Assembly: GCF_024159265.1 (NCBI RefSeq)
Contig: NZ_JAMYWY010000001.1
Span: 3,534,001 to 3,598,000 of the forward strand
Direction: 5' to 3'
Length of the DNA: 64,000 nucleotides
Origin: Paenibacillus sp. 1781tsa1
GTDB taxonomy: Bacteria; Bacillota; Bacilli; Paenibacillales; Paenibacillaceae
Shown: positions 1-8,842 of the stretch, in pieces
Numbering within the stretch: position 1 is the stretch's first letter
Layout of the letters: each line of letters starts with the position of its first letter
The notes under the pieces: generated by a model
What the model was told of the DNA's origin: nothing
Database searches by the model: none
What the model saw: the letters and a program-made list of their open reading frames with translations, nothing else
Made by a program: the position numbers and the translations under genes

Positions 1-1
1 T

Positions 2-352
2 ATGAAATTATATAAAGTTGTTCAACCCCATAATTCAAACTATCCTGATCCCATCGTTTTAGCTAAAGGAGATACGATCCTATATGGGAGAGAAGATACT
101 GAATTCCCCAACTGGATTTTCTGTGAATCCGTGCATTCTAAAAAATGTGGCTGGGTACCGAAGCAAATATTAAGCACTCCCAATGAAGAACAGATCGCGA
201 CTGCATTATCAGATTATTCTGCACACGAATTAACCGTAAAACCCGGTATCATCGTTACAAAAGAATTTGAACTAAATGAATGGAGTTTTGTTCATACCGC
301 AGAAGGTGAAAAGGGCTGGTTACCAAATAAGGTATTAACTCCATCGGATTAA
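2..352 (+). CDS. SH3-type domain protein, small
   Basis: A 116-residue protein without signal peptide or membrane segment. Two SH3-like beta units can be read: residues 1-60, ending in a CGWVPKQIL strand, and residues 65-113, ending in KGWLPNKVL. The repeated GW-(V/L)-P pattern is typical of bacterial SH3-type modules. The ATG lies at the second base of the window, so the ribosome binding site and any upstream extension are cut off; the length nevertheless fits a complete stand-alone SH3 protein. Binding partner is unknown. It is followed in the same direction by an unknown gene 51 bases downstream, possibly co-transcribed. Confidence 0.7.
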   Translation: MKLYKVVQPHNSNYPDPIVLAKGDTILYGREDTEFPNWIFCESVHSKKCGWVPKQILSTPNEEQIATALSDYSAHELTVKPGIIVTKEFELNEWSFVHTAEGEKGWLPNKVLTPSD

Positions 353-403
353 AATCAGGAAATTATGCACTAACAATTGGGAGTAATCTAAGGAGAGATC
401 CAG

Positions 404-1135
404 ATGTATCTAAAAGAATTTGATTTGGATTTACCCTATATTGTAGATCATGAAAATATTGAATCTATAATGAAAAAACAAAAATGTGAGTACAGCGAAG
501 CAATAAAATTAGATTATGCGTTGAATTGGAAATGGAAAAGACGCTCTTTTAGATTGGAAACTCGCTGTATTACAGCGATGTATGAACGTCTATTTGGGAA
601 ATACAATACGAAAGATTGTCGGAAAGTACTAGTAGAATGTGTAGAAAACATTACGGATGAACGGATTGTTAACACTTCTGGTGTGTGTTCGGTACCAATC
701 CAATTTAGTTTGAATGACTTTAATGAAAAAAATGAGTTGGAGAAAAAAAAGACTACGCTTCGAATGCTAATGGAAGGCATAGAGAAACTTGCTCTACGTA
801 ATAATTGGGAGGTTGATCCATTTAGGGAGATCGCTTTGCAAATAGAGAAGTTGGGTTATGTGAATGAATGGACTTGGAAAAGATCCGTAAAGAGCCCTAA
901 TAAGAAGTACAATGCTAAAGTTATATGCCATCATAATGTAGAAAACATGGATATATTCATATCCGTTTTACAACGAGATGGTACGCAAGTACTCTTAGAG
1001 AAGGTCAAATCAGAACAACCAGATGAATTTGCCTACGCTAGACATCTAGGCGAACTTACATGGGTATCTGATTTAGAAGTTGCTTTGATTAATAAAAAAG
1101 GCACTGAAAAGTATTCTGTAACCCTGGAACACTAA
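404..1135 (+). CDS. hypothetical protein
   Basis: A 243-residue soluble protein I do not recognise. The start has a good ribosome binding site (AAGGAGAG, 6-7 bases before ATG). The N-terminal two thirds are charged and apparently helical with several Trp, Cys and basic residues. The last 80 residues (SPNKKYNAKV, then alternating hydrophobic strands, ending in EKYSVTLEH) look like a small beta domain with an S-P-x-x-K-Y start as in propeller-like blades. No signal peptide or transmembrane helix. Base composition is AT-rich compared with the metabolic genes that follow. No function is proposed. Confidence 0.7.
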   Translation: MYLKEFDLDLPYIVDHENIESIMKKQKCEYSEAIKLDYALNWKWKRRSFRLETRCITAMYERLFGKYNTKDCRKVLVECVENITDERIVNTSGVCSVPIQFSLNDFNEKNELEKKKTTLRMLMEGIEKLALRNNWEVDPFREIALQIEKLGYVNEWTWKRSVKSPNKKYNAKVICHHNVENMDIFISVLQRDGTQVLLEKVKSEQPDEFAYARHLGELTWVSDLEVALINKKGTEKYSVTLEH

Positions 1136-1437
1136 TTATTATGCCGCTAGAAAACATTATCCAACAACTAAAGTCGCTAAAAAATAGACAAGCTTCTAAA
1201 CCAATTAGACCTTAAGGGTGATGTTGTGAATATAGATCCCAGTGCTTCGGAGATAAAGCGTGTTAAGTGTATTACTGGACGGTTAGCCGGAAATTGGGCG
1301 GCGCGGTATCAATGCTCAGTTTGCGAGGGGCGTCTTGTTTAAGCAGTATGTTTACCGTTGTCATGGTCTACTTCGTTATTAGGCATGCATTTAGCTGGAG
1401 AATTTTTAATCTCTCGTATAAATGACATGCCCGTTTT
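1136..1437. other. gene-poor gap with short ORF remnants
   Basis: No full-size gene is seen. Two short plus-strand frames can be read: 1141-1215 (24 codons from an ATG) and 1226-1342, a 38-codon frame with a GTG start, an AAGGGTG sequence just upstream and a C-terminus containing a YQCSVC motif. The second could be a tiny gene or the tail of a decayed one. I see no clear hairpin terminator for the converging serine dehydratase gene. Confidence 0.3.
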
Positions 1438-2313
1438 TTATTTGTGCTGTAAATCCCTTGTTATTTTGCGTCCCGTTGGTGTCTGGGCGAGGCCACCGCC
1501 GGCTGTTTCGCGTAGAGATTCGGGCATGGCTGATCCGACCTCCAGCATCACCTGTACCACCTCATCCGAAGGGATGATGCTGCGTACGCCAGCAAGAGCC
1601 ATATCGGCAGCTCCCAGCGCTGTAATCGCCCCGAATCCGTTGCGAACAATACAAGGGATTTCAACCAAACCGGCAACCGGATCACAGATCAGGCCAAGGG
1701 TGTTTTTCAGAGCGAGTCCAACGGCGTGGATAGACTGAGAAGGGGACCCGCCCCGGATATCCACCAATGCACCAGCTGCCATCCCGATGGCAGAACCCAC
1801 TTCAGCCTGACAACCACCTTCCGCACCAGAGATGAACGAATTGTTGGCAATGACGTAACCAATAGCTCCAGATGCGAACAGGCCATAGACCATTTGTTCA
1901 TCAGTCCATCCAAACCGCTCCTGGCTGCTAATAAATACCCCGGGAATAATGCCGCAAGAACCCGCCGTCGGTGTAGCAATAATTCGGCCCATGGAAGCGT
2001 TGACCTCGGACACCGCAAGTGCGTAACTCATCGACAGACTGGCATGGTCGCCGAGCAACGATTGTCCATCTGCACGGTAAGCCATCAGTTTGAGGGCATC
2101 TCCTCCAGTCAATCCGCTTCTGGAAGTTGTATCCGTATGAAGACCTTGATGAACCGCACTTTTCATAATTCCGTAATACTCACGCATTTGATCGAAAACA
2201 GCGTCCTTGTCTTCGCCAGACTCATAACATTGCTCTTCCAACATAAGCTGGCCGAGGCGAAGGTTGCGGGTCTCCGCCAATTCAGCAAGTTGTTTTAATG
2301 TTCGGAAATTCAT
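1438..2313 (-). CDS. sdaAA: L-serine dehydratase, iron-sulfur dependent, alpha subunit
   Basis: This is the catalytic subunit of the two-subunit [4Fe-4S] L-serine ammonia-lyase, which converts L-serine to pyruvate and ammonia in the cytoplasm. The 291-residue length matches the alpha chains of Bacillota (the enterobacterial type fuses both chains). Visible family features are the T-P-T-A-G-S-C-G-I-I-P-G segment near residue 115, the GAEGGCQAEVG cluster region near residue 164, and a C-rich CDPVAG and EIPCIVRN stretch near residue 210-225, which carry the cysteines for the cluster. ATG is preceded by AAAGGAG. It lies 44 bases after the beta subunit gene and is the last gene of the MFS/M20/sdaAB/sdaAA operon. 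Confidence 0.95.
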   Translation of the reverse strand: MNFRTLKQLAELAETRNLRLGQLMLEEQCYESGEDKDAVFDQMREYYGIMKSAVHQGLHTDTTSRSGLTGGDALKLMAYRADGQSLLGDHASLSMSYALAVSEVNASMGRIIATPTAGSCGIIPGVFISSQERFGWTDEQMVYGLFASGAIGYVIANNSFISGAEGGCQAEVGSAIGMAAGALVDIRGGSPSQSIHAVGLALKNTLGLICDPVAGLVEIPCIVRNGFGAITALGAADMALAGVRSIIPSDEVVQVMLEVGSAMPESLRETAGGGLAQTPTGRKITRDLQHK

Positions 2314-2357
2314 TGGCGCAAGCTCCTTTTTGGTATAACTGAAGTTAGATATTTAAG

Positions 2358-3026
2358 CTAAAGAGAGAGTAGAGTGACTTCCTGAACCTCTGGAATGACT
2401 TCGATCTCTTGAACCACAGCAGGATTCATCTTGCCATCGCATTCCAGCACCATCATGGCCTCACCGCGTCGGTTCTTTCGATCCACAGACATATGTCCAA
2501 TATTGATGCGATTATCCACGAGCAGTCGAGTAACGACAGCAATGACACCAGGTTCATCGCTGTGACGAATGATGAGAGTAGGATAGAGCGCCGTCAACTT
2601 CAGGTTGTAGCCGTTGATTCGGACGATTTCGATATTTCCTCCACCGATCGACGTGCCTACCATATTCAACGTGCGATCTCCTGCCGCGTTGGTTAATGCA
2701 ATTTCGACCGTGTTCGGATGAGGGTACAGGCCTGTCCCCGGACGGATGATGGTTTCCATACCAGCAGTATCTGCATGGGCAAATGCATCAGGAAGTCCGG
2801 GGTCATCCGTGTCCATGTCCAGCAGACCGCCCACAATGGCGGTGTCGGTTCCATGTCCTTTGTACGTTGCGGCAAAAGAACCAAACATGAGGATCTCCGC
2901 ATGTGAAGGACATTCGCCGAACAGATGTCTAGCCGTCCGTCCAATCCGTGCAGCTCCAGCGGTATGGGAGCTTGAAGGTCCAACCATGGCTGGACCGATA
3001 ATCGAAAATACGTCTTTGAACCTCAC
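2358..3026 (-). CDS. sdaAB: L-serine dehydratase, iron-sulfur dependent, beta subunit
   Basis: Partner of the alpha chain. Residues 1-150 form the SDH beta domain, with the signature GPAMVGPSSSHTAGA near the N-terminus and a GHGTD motif; the C-terminal 75 residues (HSDEPGVIAVVTRLL) form an ACT regulatory domain. The open frame extends to 3080, but I place the start at GTG 3026 because it gives the family N-terminus (MRFKDVFSIIGP), has a GGGGAG ribosome binding site at 3036-3041, and lies four bases after the stop codon of the M20 gene, implying translational coupling. The resulting 222 residues match the usual family length. Confidence 0.93.
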   Translation of the reverse strand: MRFKDVFSIIGPAMVGPSSSHTAGAARIGRTARHLFGECPSHAEILMFGSFAATYKGHGTDTAIVGGLLDMDTDDPGLPDAFAHADTAGMETIIRPGTGLYPHPNTVEIALTNAAGDRTLNMVGTSIGGGNIEIVRINGYNLKLTALYPTLIIRHSDEPGVIAVVTRLLVDNRINIGHMSVDRKNRRGEAMMVLECDGKMNPAVVQEIEVIPEVQEVTLLSL

Positions 3027-3030
3027 AGTC

Positions 3031-4476
3031 TTATTCTCCCCGTTTCGGCGGTTGCACATCTGCAGGAACGAGGCAATCATAGGCTTCTCCGCCGAGTCTG
3101 TCCCGTAATTCCTGTTGTGCTTCCTTGATGATCTCTGGATTTAAAATGGACTCAATAGCCGTAGCCGCCATTGCTTTGGCTGCGAGCAACATACCTTTGT
3201 GAGCAAAGCTGCTCTTACCCTGAGCAACGGTCTGCCATGCGTGAAGCGGCGTTCCAAATGCCATCGTCGTTGTAATACATTGCGCCGTCGGCACATTCCA
3301 GCTGACATCGGCTACATCGGTTGAACCGCCCATGAACGTTTCCGTCTCATCTGAATAAGGGGCAACAAAGTTCGGCAGCGGCCGCTCGGCAAGAAGAGGA
3401 GCAAGCTCAGGACCAACTAACGCGCCAGCTTCCTGCTGATTTTGGAGCGGCAGCGTGTCATAGATCTCTTTGGCATAACTGTATTCATCTTCTTCATACT
3501 CAGGTGCGCCGAAGGCAACGAGATGCTGATGCATCACTTTTTCAAGCGTACTGTTCGGGATCAGGTTGGCGCAGGCACCTTCATATTTAAAATCCATCGT
3601 TGTTTCGGTCATCAAGGCAGCCCCTTCTGCCACTTTCACCAGACGTTCAAACAGACTGCGTACCTGTGCGCTCTTGGGAGCTCGAACGAGATACGTGACC
3701 TCGGCTTCCGCTTGCACTACATTGGGAGCCAAGCCGCCTGAGTTCGTGATCGCATAATGAATTCTGGCCTGATCAATCATGTGTTCCCGCATATAATTCG
3801 AACCGATATTCATCAGCTCAACTGCATCGAGAGCACTGCGTCCTAGGTGAGGAGCGGCAGCAGCATGAGCACTAATACCTTTAAAGGTAAATGTACCGTG
3901 AATGACTGCATTGGAGCTTCCATGCATAACGGCATTCATAGAATGAGGGTGCCAGGAGAGGGCAGCATCTACATCTTTAAAATAACCTTCCCGAGCCAGA
4001 TAGGTTTTACCGTATCCACTTTCCTCGGCAGGACATCCGTAAAAGCGCACCGTACCTGGGGTCTCCGGATGCTCCTGAAGATAGTCTTTGACCGCGACGG
4101 CAGCAGCCAATGCACCGATGCCGAGCAGATTATGCCCGCATCCATGACCGTTTCCACGCGGCTGAACAGGTTGATATGTGCTGATTCCGGCTTCCTGGCT
4201 GAGATCGGCAAGTGCATCGTATTCACCCAAGAGAGCAATGACGGGCAGCCCCGAACCATATGAAGCGATAAATCCAGTTTCCAATCCCGCCACACCTTTC
4301 TCGATCGTGAAACCTTCGGATTCCAGCACCCCCATGAGCAGCTCTGCTGATTGGTATTCATCGAATCGGGTCTCTGCAAACTCCCAGATTTGGTCACTGG
4401 CATTGGTGAACATATTGCGTTTTCCTTCAATGGCTTCCGAGAGATATTGGGTCAAATCTACAGTTGTAGTCATCAT
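3031..4476 (-). CDS. M20 family amidohydrolase, AbgB-like
   Basis: A 481-residue cytoplasmic metallo-amidohydrolase of the M20 family, closest in layout to AbgB (p-aminobenzoyl-glutamate hydrolase) and related aminoacyl amidases. Metal-binding and catalytic motifs are visible: GNGHGCGHN near residue 107, PAEESGYGK near 150, WHPHSMN near 175, and a lid/dimerisation domain starting at HGTFTFKGISAHAAA. AAGGGG precedes the tandem ATGs. It sits between an ACS-type transporter and L-serine dehydratase, so the likely job is to release L-serine (or a compound leading to it) from an imported amide. The exact substrate cannot be read from sequence. Confidence 0.88.
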   Translation of the reverse strand: MMTTTVDLTQYLSEAIEGKRNMFTNASDQIWEFAETRFDEYQSAELLMGVLESEGFTIEKGVAGLETGFIASYGSGLPVIALLGEYDALADLSQEAGISTYQPVQPRGNGHGCGHNLLGIGALAAAVAVKDYLQEHPETPGTVRFYGCPAEESGYGKTYLAREGYFKDVDAALSWHPHSMNAVMHGSSNAVIHGTFTFKGISAHAAAAPHLGRSALDAVELMNIGSNYMREHMIDQARIHYAITNSGGLAPNVVQAEAEVTYLVRAPKSAQVRSLFERLVKVAEGAALMTETTMDFKYEGACANLIPNSTLEKVMHQHLVAFGAPEYEEDEYSYAKEIYDTLPLQNQQEAGALVGPELAPLLAERPLPNFVAPYSDETETFMGGSTDVADVSWNVPTAQCITTTMAFGTPLHAWQTVAQGKSSFAHKGMLLAAKAMAATAIESILNPEIIKEAQQELRDRLGGEAYDCLVPADVQPPKRGE

Positions 4477-4567
4477 TCATAGCACCCCTTATTCGTTAAA
4501 ATGGTTGATTTGTAGTATGAAACTTGCACTAAATGTCGAAGCAGCATGTGGCTGCAAACTCGTATGT

Positions 4568-5812
4568 TTAGACCGCTTTTGCTTGCATCTCAGTCGTGTT
4601 ACCCTGATCGGAATTCGAACGACGGGAGAACATCAGCGTAATGGAGCAGATCAGCGCAAAAGCGATCAGCATGATGAAGGCAGTGGCGTAAGACCCCCCG
4701 GAGGCTTCAACCAGGAATCCGATCAGCATCGGAGTGAGAAAACCTGCAAGCTGTGCACCTGTATTGATGAATCCATTGGCTGTCGCGACGACAGATTCGG
4801 GCATCGTTTTAAGGGACTTCGAAATGATCAGTGTTGAGATAAATCCGGCCATTGCCGTAACGATTGTCATGTACGTAATGAATGTGGTGATGCTGCCCGC
4901 GGAGCCCATCAGATACAGGAACAAGGCCACAAGTACACCGAACACGGAAGCGATCATTCGATCTTTGCCAGCGGGAATGCGGTCAAGCACGTAGCCACTT
5001 AGAATCATGGTGAAAATGCTGACCAAAGCCGGAATGGCGGCGAGTAGTCCCATCTGAGTCATATCCAGTCCTCGGACATTGACCATATACGTCGGCATCC
5101 AGGATTGAAGCCCCCAGTTCACTGCATAAATGCTGAAGTAGCTGATGAACAAATTCCAGATCATGGGCGTCTTCAGGACGGTTTTCAGCGATGTTTTGGG
5201 TGGTAGACCCGAGCTGGAGGCCGAAAGTGCAGGCTTGGCGGGTTCTTTTAATAAAAAGAACATCAAGGCTGTGATGAGGATGCCCCCTGCACCAATGATA
5301 TAGAACAGGTTGCGCCAGCCAATGGTCACAAGGGCATGTCCTGTTAGAATCGGAGTAATTACCCCCATAATGGCTGCGGACGACAGCATAATGGACATGG
5401 CTCCACTGCGTTGATTAATGGGAAAGTTCGTGGCAATCGCCTTGGAACCGGAAGGGAAGAAGCTGCCTTCTCCGATCCCAAACAGGAAACGAACAAAGAT
5501 GAGTGAGAACAGCGACCAGGCTGAACCAGTCAGAATAGTGAACACAGACCACGAGAACAAGGAAACGAGAATTACTTTCCGATAACCGAAACGGTCGGCG
5601 AGTGCTCCGCCTGGAATTTGCATAATGGCATATCCAAGAAAAAAGCTGCTGAGGATGATTCCTTGTGCGGAAGGACTTAGGCCCAGATCCTGAGTAATGC
5701 CGACAATGGCATAGTTGATGACAAAGCGGTCCAGGTTGCCAAGACACCAGCCGAGAAACAAGAGAGTGAGAACAATGTACTTGAAGTTTTTACTGTGCAT
5801 GATTTTAGACAT
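4568..5812 (-). CDS. MFS transporter, anion:cation symporter type
   Basis: A 414-residue 12-helix MFS permease. It resembles the ACS (anion:cation symporter) family: N-terminal NLDRFVINYAIV in helix 1, the loop 2-3 motif GGALADRFGYRKVIL, and FGIGEGSFFPSGSKAIATNFP around helix 4-5. ACS members import organic anions such as hexuronates, phthalate or acylated amino acids. AAGG is 7 bases before the chosen ATG. It is the first gene of the operon with the M20 hydrolase and serine dehydratase and is transcribed away from the GAF/PucR regulator, which probably controls it. Confidence 0.88.
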   Translation of the reverse strand: MSKIMHSKNFKYIVLTLLFLGWCLGNLDRFVINYAIVGITQDLGLSPSAQGIILSSFFLGYAIMQIPGGALADRFGYRKVILVSLFSWSVFTILTGSAWSLFSLIFVRFLFGIGEGSFFPSGSKAIATNFPINQRSGAMSIMLSSAAIMGVITPILTGHALVTIGWRNLFYIIGAGGILITALMFFLLKEPAKPALSASSSGLPPKTSLKTVLKTPMIWNLFISYFSIYAVNWGLQSWMPTYMVNVRGLDMTQMGLLAAIPALVSIFTMILSGYVLDRIPAGKDRMIASVFGVLVALFLYLMGSAGSITTFITYMTIVTAMAGFISTLIISKSLKTMPESVVATANGFINTGAQLAGFLTPMLIGFLVEASGGSYATAFIMLIAFALICSITLMFSRRSNSDQGNTTEMQAKAV

Positions 5813-5873
5813 CGCGTTACCTTCTTTCTCATCAAATGTTAACTAAATTTCTGTGTTGCTTTAAAGTTACATG

Positions 5874-5940
5874 ATGTAGGGGTTTCAAGACAATGTATAT
5901 CTCTGTATAATTATCTGAATCAAGATGTGAAAACCTACAT
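5874..5940. promoter_or_regulatory. inverted repeat in the divergent promoter region
   Basis: ATGTAGG followed by GGTTTC (5874-5886) is mirrored by GAAAACCTACAT (5929-5940), about 42 bases apart, between the divergent transporter and regulator genes. This suggests two half-sites for a dimeric or tetrameric regulator, plausibly the adjacent PucR-type protein. The binding assignment is inference. Confidence 0.4.
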
Positions 5941-5958
5941 TGACAGGAGGCGGCTGGG

Positions 5959-8028
5959 TTGAATGGAATCTTACATAAAGTCTTGCAGGAACGCTTGGGG
6001 AACTGTGATTATGAGGTATGGATCAGTAGTAACTGGACGGATTGGGTACTGATTGAAGCGATCGGCAGTAGAGAAGGGACACCGCCTTTTTTTGTAGAAC
6101 ATCTTCCACTGCAACATCCCAAAGTAGAACGGGAATCAGAAGAAATAATGTTAGTTTTTCTTCCATACAATAACAATATATGTGTAACCATCCGGGTTTT
6201 TAAGAATTTGGAGTTTTCTGCGGAAGATTTAGTTACACTGTCGTCTTTGCTATACCCATACTATACGGAAGCTGTGGCAAGCAAGAATGAACGAGCCTTG
6301 AATGAAATCATGAACAGCATTAGGGATGTGACTCAACTTCTGGATCTGAACGAGTTGCTTGGACGGATTTTGGTAAGTGCATTATCGGTTATCCCTTATG
6401 AGTGCATAGGTGTGTTGTGGAGGTATGACCCTGCGATCGATGCGTTAACGGTTAAGGCAAGAGCAGGGGAAATGGGCGAAGGTATGCTAAGAATGAAACT
6501 GAAACCAGGTGAAGGAATCATTGGGAACACCTTTAAGCGAGGTACACCGAAGCTCTATAACGGTTTATCTTCAGTAGAAGATGATTTTGGCAACATGACA
6601 ATGGACAACAAATATCATCTGAATTCGGCGTACAATTTTCAAAATATAGGTTCAATCATTTCGGTGCCGATCAAGGTGGAAGGCCAATCGGATTGTGTAT
6701 TAATCGTTTATCAAAAAGGGAAGGTCCCCCTATTCACGGAGTCGGATGTGCGGCTGCTGCAAAGTTTTGCTGATCAGGTTTCAATTGCGATCACGAATGC
6801 CAAACTGTACGAGAATCTGAGCAAACAGAACGCAACACTCATGAAACGAGATGAGATTCACTCCTCGCTCATGCGGCTTTCGCTGCAAAATAAGGGCGCG
6901 TTATCTATCGTTAACGAACTGGTACGTGTTATTGGCGTACCGATGACCTTTGTGGATTTTATCGACAACGAATGGATTCCAAAACGAAACAAATTCCTGA
7001 ACGGCTGGAATACGGAAAGTCTTCGCAGCTTGTACGAATCCTTGCACCATCCGGATTATCTGACGTGTATCGAGGGAGAAGCCGAACGGTCGTATCAATA
7101 TCTGTATCCGATTGCTTCGGCCAATCAGTGCCTAGGTTATCTCATTATCCAGATGAACACAAAGCTAGAACCGCTACAATTAATTGCGCTGGAGCAGGGA
7201 AGCTCTATTCTGGCCCTGGAATTGATGCGCAAGCAGTCCCTGGCCGAATTTTATTTCAAAAAAACACAGCAATTTTTCAACGATCTAAGGCTCAGTCAGG
7301 ATTCTGAGGATTACTGGCAGAAGTCCGGGGAAATTGGAATCATTCCTTCAACCACCATTGTAGTGGGACTGTTGGAGTTTGCGGAGTGGGTCAACCCTTC
7401 TACACTTAGCGCGTTGTCTGTGCAATTGGTAGCATATCTCAGAGAGAAAATGCCAGCAGGAGCGCTGCCCATTGCGTTTGGCAATGAAAGACGAATTACA
7501 GTGTTGCTTGTGCTGACGGAATCGTACAAGCCCGGCAAACTGGAGCAACAGTTCAGCGCATTGCTGCCGGAATGGGAACATCGTAATCATGTGAAATTGT
7601 TGGGGGGATTAAGTTCCGTGCGGTCTGGAGTCGATGCCATTAATACAGGATACCAGGAAGCGGACAAGGCGCTTGCATATCAGAAGACAAGGGGAGAACA
7701 AGGCACAATCCGATATACGGATATTGGTGTTAACCGTTTGTTTATTCGGCAACCGGCTGAGGATTTGAATGCATTTATGGCAGAGATATTTGAGCCCCTT
7801 CGGCCTGCCAAAGGGCAGACCGGTGGACTAGAGGAAACCCTCATGACGTATATGGCTTGCGGAAGTTCTGCAGTCCAGGCTGCGGCAGCACTTCATATTC
7901 ATATCAATACGTTGTATCAGCGTATTCATAAAATCGAAGAGATTCTGGACATGTCCCTGAGTAATCAGGAGCATCTGCTTCATCTGCAACTGGCCTGTTA
8001 TCTAAGGCAGACATATCGTTCATCGTGA
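5959..8028 (+). CDS. GAF domain regulator with PucR/CdaR-type C-terminal HTH
   Basis: A 689-residue cytoplasmic transcription regulator. The N-terminal 95 residues are unassigned; residues about 105-285 form a GAF sensor domain (LNELLGRILVSALSVIPYE through LLQSFADQVSIAITNAKL); a CdaR-like central region lies around 470-600; the C-terminal 70 residues carry the PucR-type helix-turn-helix (SSAVQAAAALHIHINTLYQR). The start is TTG 5959, preceded by AGGAGG with 8 bases spacing. It is divergent from the transporter/amidohydrolase/serine dehydratase operon, the usual position for a PucR-family activator that senses the pathway substrate. Confidence 0.88.
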   Translation: MNGILHKVLQERLGNCDYEVWISSNWTDWVLIEAIGSREGTPPFFVEHLPLQHPKVERESEEIMLVFLPYNNNICVTIRVFKNLEFSAEDLVTLSSLLYPYYTEAVASKNERALNEIMNSIRDVTQLLDLNELLGRILVSALSVIPYECIGVLWRYDPAIDALTVKARAGEMGEGMLRMKLKPGEGIIGNTFKRGTPKLYNGLSSVEDDFGNMTMDNKYHLNSAYNFQNIGSIISVPIKVEGQSDCVLIVYQKGKVPLFTESDVRLLQSFADQVSIAITNAKLYENLSKQNATLMKRDEIHSSLMRLSLQNKGALSIVNELVRVIGVPMTFVDFIDNEWIPKRNKFLNGWNTESLRSLYESLHHPDYLTCIEGEAERSYQYLYPIASANQCLGYLIIQMNTKLEPLQLIALEQGSSILALELMRKQSLAEFYFKKTQQFFNDLRLSQDSEDYWQKSGEIGIIPSTTIVVGLLEFAEWVNPSTLSALSVQLVAYLREKMPAGALPIAFGNERRITVLLVLTESYKPGKLEQQFSALLPEWEHRNHVKLLGGLSSVRSGVDAINTGYQEADKALAYQKTRGEQGTIRYTDIGVNRLFIRQPAEDLNAFMAEIFEPLRPAKGQTGGLEETLMTYMACGSSAVQAAAALHIHINTLYQRIHKIEEILDMSLSNQEHLLHLQLACYLRQTYRSS

Positions 8029-8051
8029 TTTTCAAATCAATTTACTCGAGA

Positions 8052-8666
8052 TCATGAATCAAACGTGTTACCGACATAATGAAAAGAGTGAATATGCGTT
8101 TTGGTGAGATCAATCACGTTTTTGATAAATGCCTCGCGTGATTCACGATATCCGCTTAATATCCAATTGTTCAATAGTCCAAAAAAACCGTAGGCGGTAT
8201 AGTACTTGAAGTAGTCCATGTTCACCGGGGAGTTATTGATGGTCTCAAAGACAAACTGTTCTTGATAGATTTTGAGTATAGTTTGGGGGAAACCTGTATG
8301 TAGACCGGGTAACGTGTCATCGTATTGAATCAGTTCGAAGAAGTCACGGTGTTCGTAGATATAATCCACGATTTGAAAAGATTCGGCATCAAGCTTGTTT
8401 GTTGAAACTTTTTGACCGTGCCAATAGGGTTTACCTACTGCACCCCTTAATCCTTGAAGTGTCATACTCAACAATTCTTCGGCGAGAATATATTTGTCCT
8501 GGTAGTGTAAATAAAACGTGCTGCGATTGTAACCCGCCTGATCAACGATATCCTTGACAGACACACCATGGAATCCTTTTTTCTTGATAAGCTGAATCAG
8601 AGCGGTTTTTAGGTGCTCCTTGGTTCGATTACGATGTTGAGCTGTCACAATAAGTTCATTATTCAT
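8052..8666 (-). CDS. TetR/AcrR family transcriptional regulator
   Basis: A 204-residue regulator. Residues 10-60 are a TetR N-terminal helix-turn-helix (TKEHLKTALIQLIKKKGF then VSVKDIVDQAGYNRSTFYLHY); the rest is a helical ligand-binding domain of the type seen in dihydroxyacetone kinase-associated or YsiA-like regulators. GGAG precedes the ATG. It is divergent from an SDR dehydrogenase, and the intergenic region carries a perfect 10-3-10 palindrome that is the likely operator for both genes. Confidence 0.9.
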   Translation of the reverse strand: MNNELIVTAQHRNRTKEHLKTALIQLIKKKGFHGVSVKDIVDQAGYNRSTFYLHYQDKYILAEELLSMTLQGLRGAVGKPYWHGQKVSTNKLDAESFQIVDYIYEHRDFFELIQYDDTLPGLHTGFPQTILKIYQEQFVFETINNSPVNMDYFKYYTAYGFFGLLNNWILSGYRESREAFIKNVIDLTKTHIHSFHYVGNTFDS

Positions 8667-8703
8667 TCGAAAAAACTCCTATAAATATAGACATGTTTTT
8701 ATG

Positions 8704-8726
8704 AAGTGTCTACGAGGTAGACACTT
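8704..8726. promoter_or_regulatory. perfect palindrome, probable TetR operator
   Basis: The arms AAGTGTCTAC and GTAGACACTT are exact reverse complements separated by GAG. The site lies 38 bases upstream of the tetR-like gene and about 117 bases before the SDR gene. Size and position fit a TetR-family dimer site. Confidence 0.7.
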
Positions 8727-8842
8727 GGTCATATCTTAATGATTGGAATGTTACAATTTTAAGCATAGAATTAGTTTTGTAAACATCATATAGCACTATT
8801 TATATAGGCGCTATTCAAAATATTATACTGGGGGATTTATTC

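Noticed and set aside
1358-2298. Long plus-strand reading frames opposite the serine dehydratase alpha gene
   Set aside because: They are antisense to a clear sdaAA gene, have no ribosome binding sites and encode Pro/Arg/Ser-rich low-quality sequence.
2409-4263. Several plus-strand frames opposite sdaAB and the M20 gene
   Set aside because: Codon-complement shadows of strongly conserved genes; no family resemblance.
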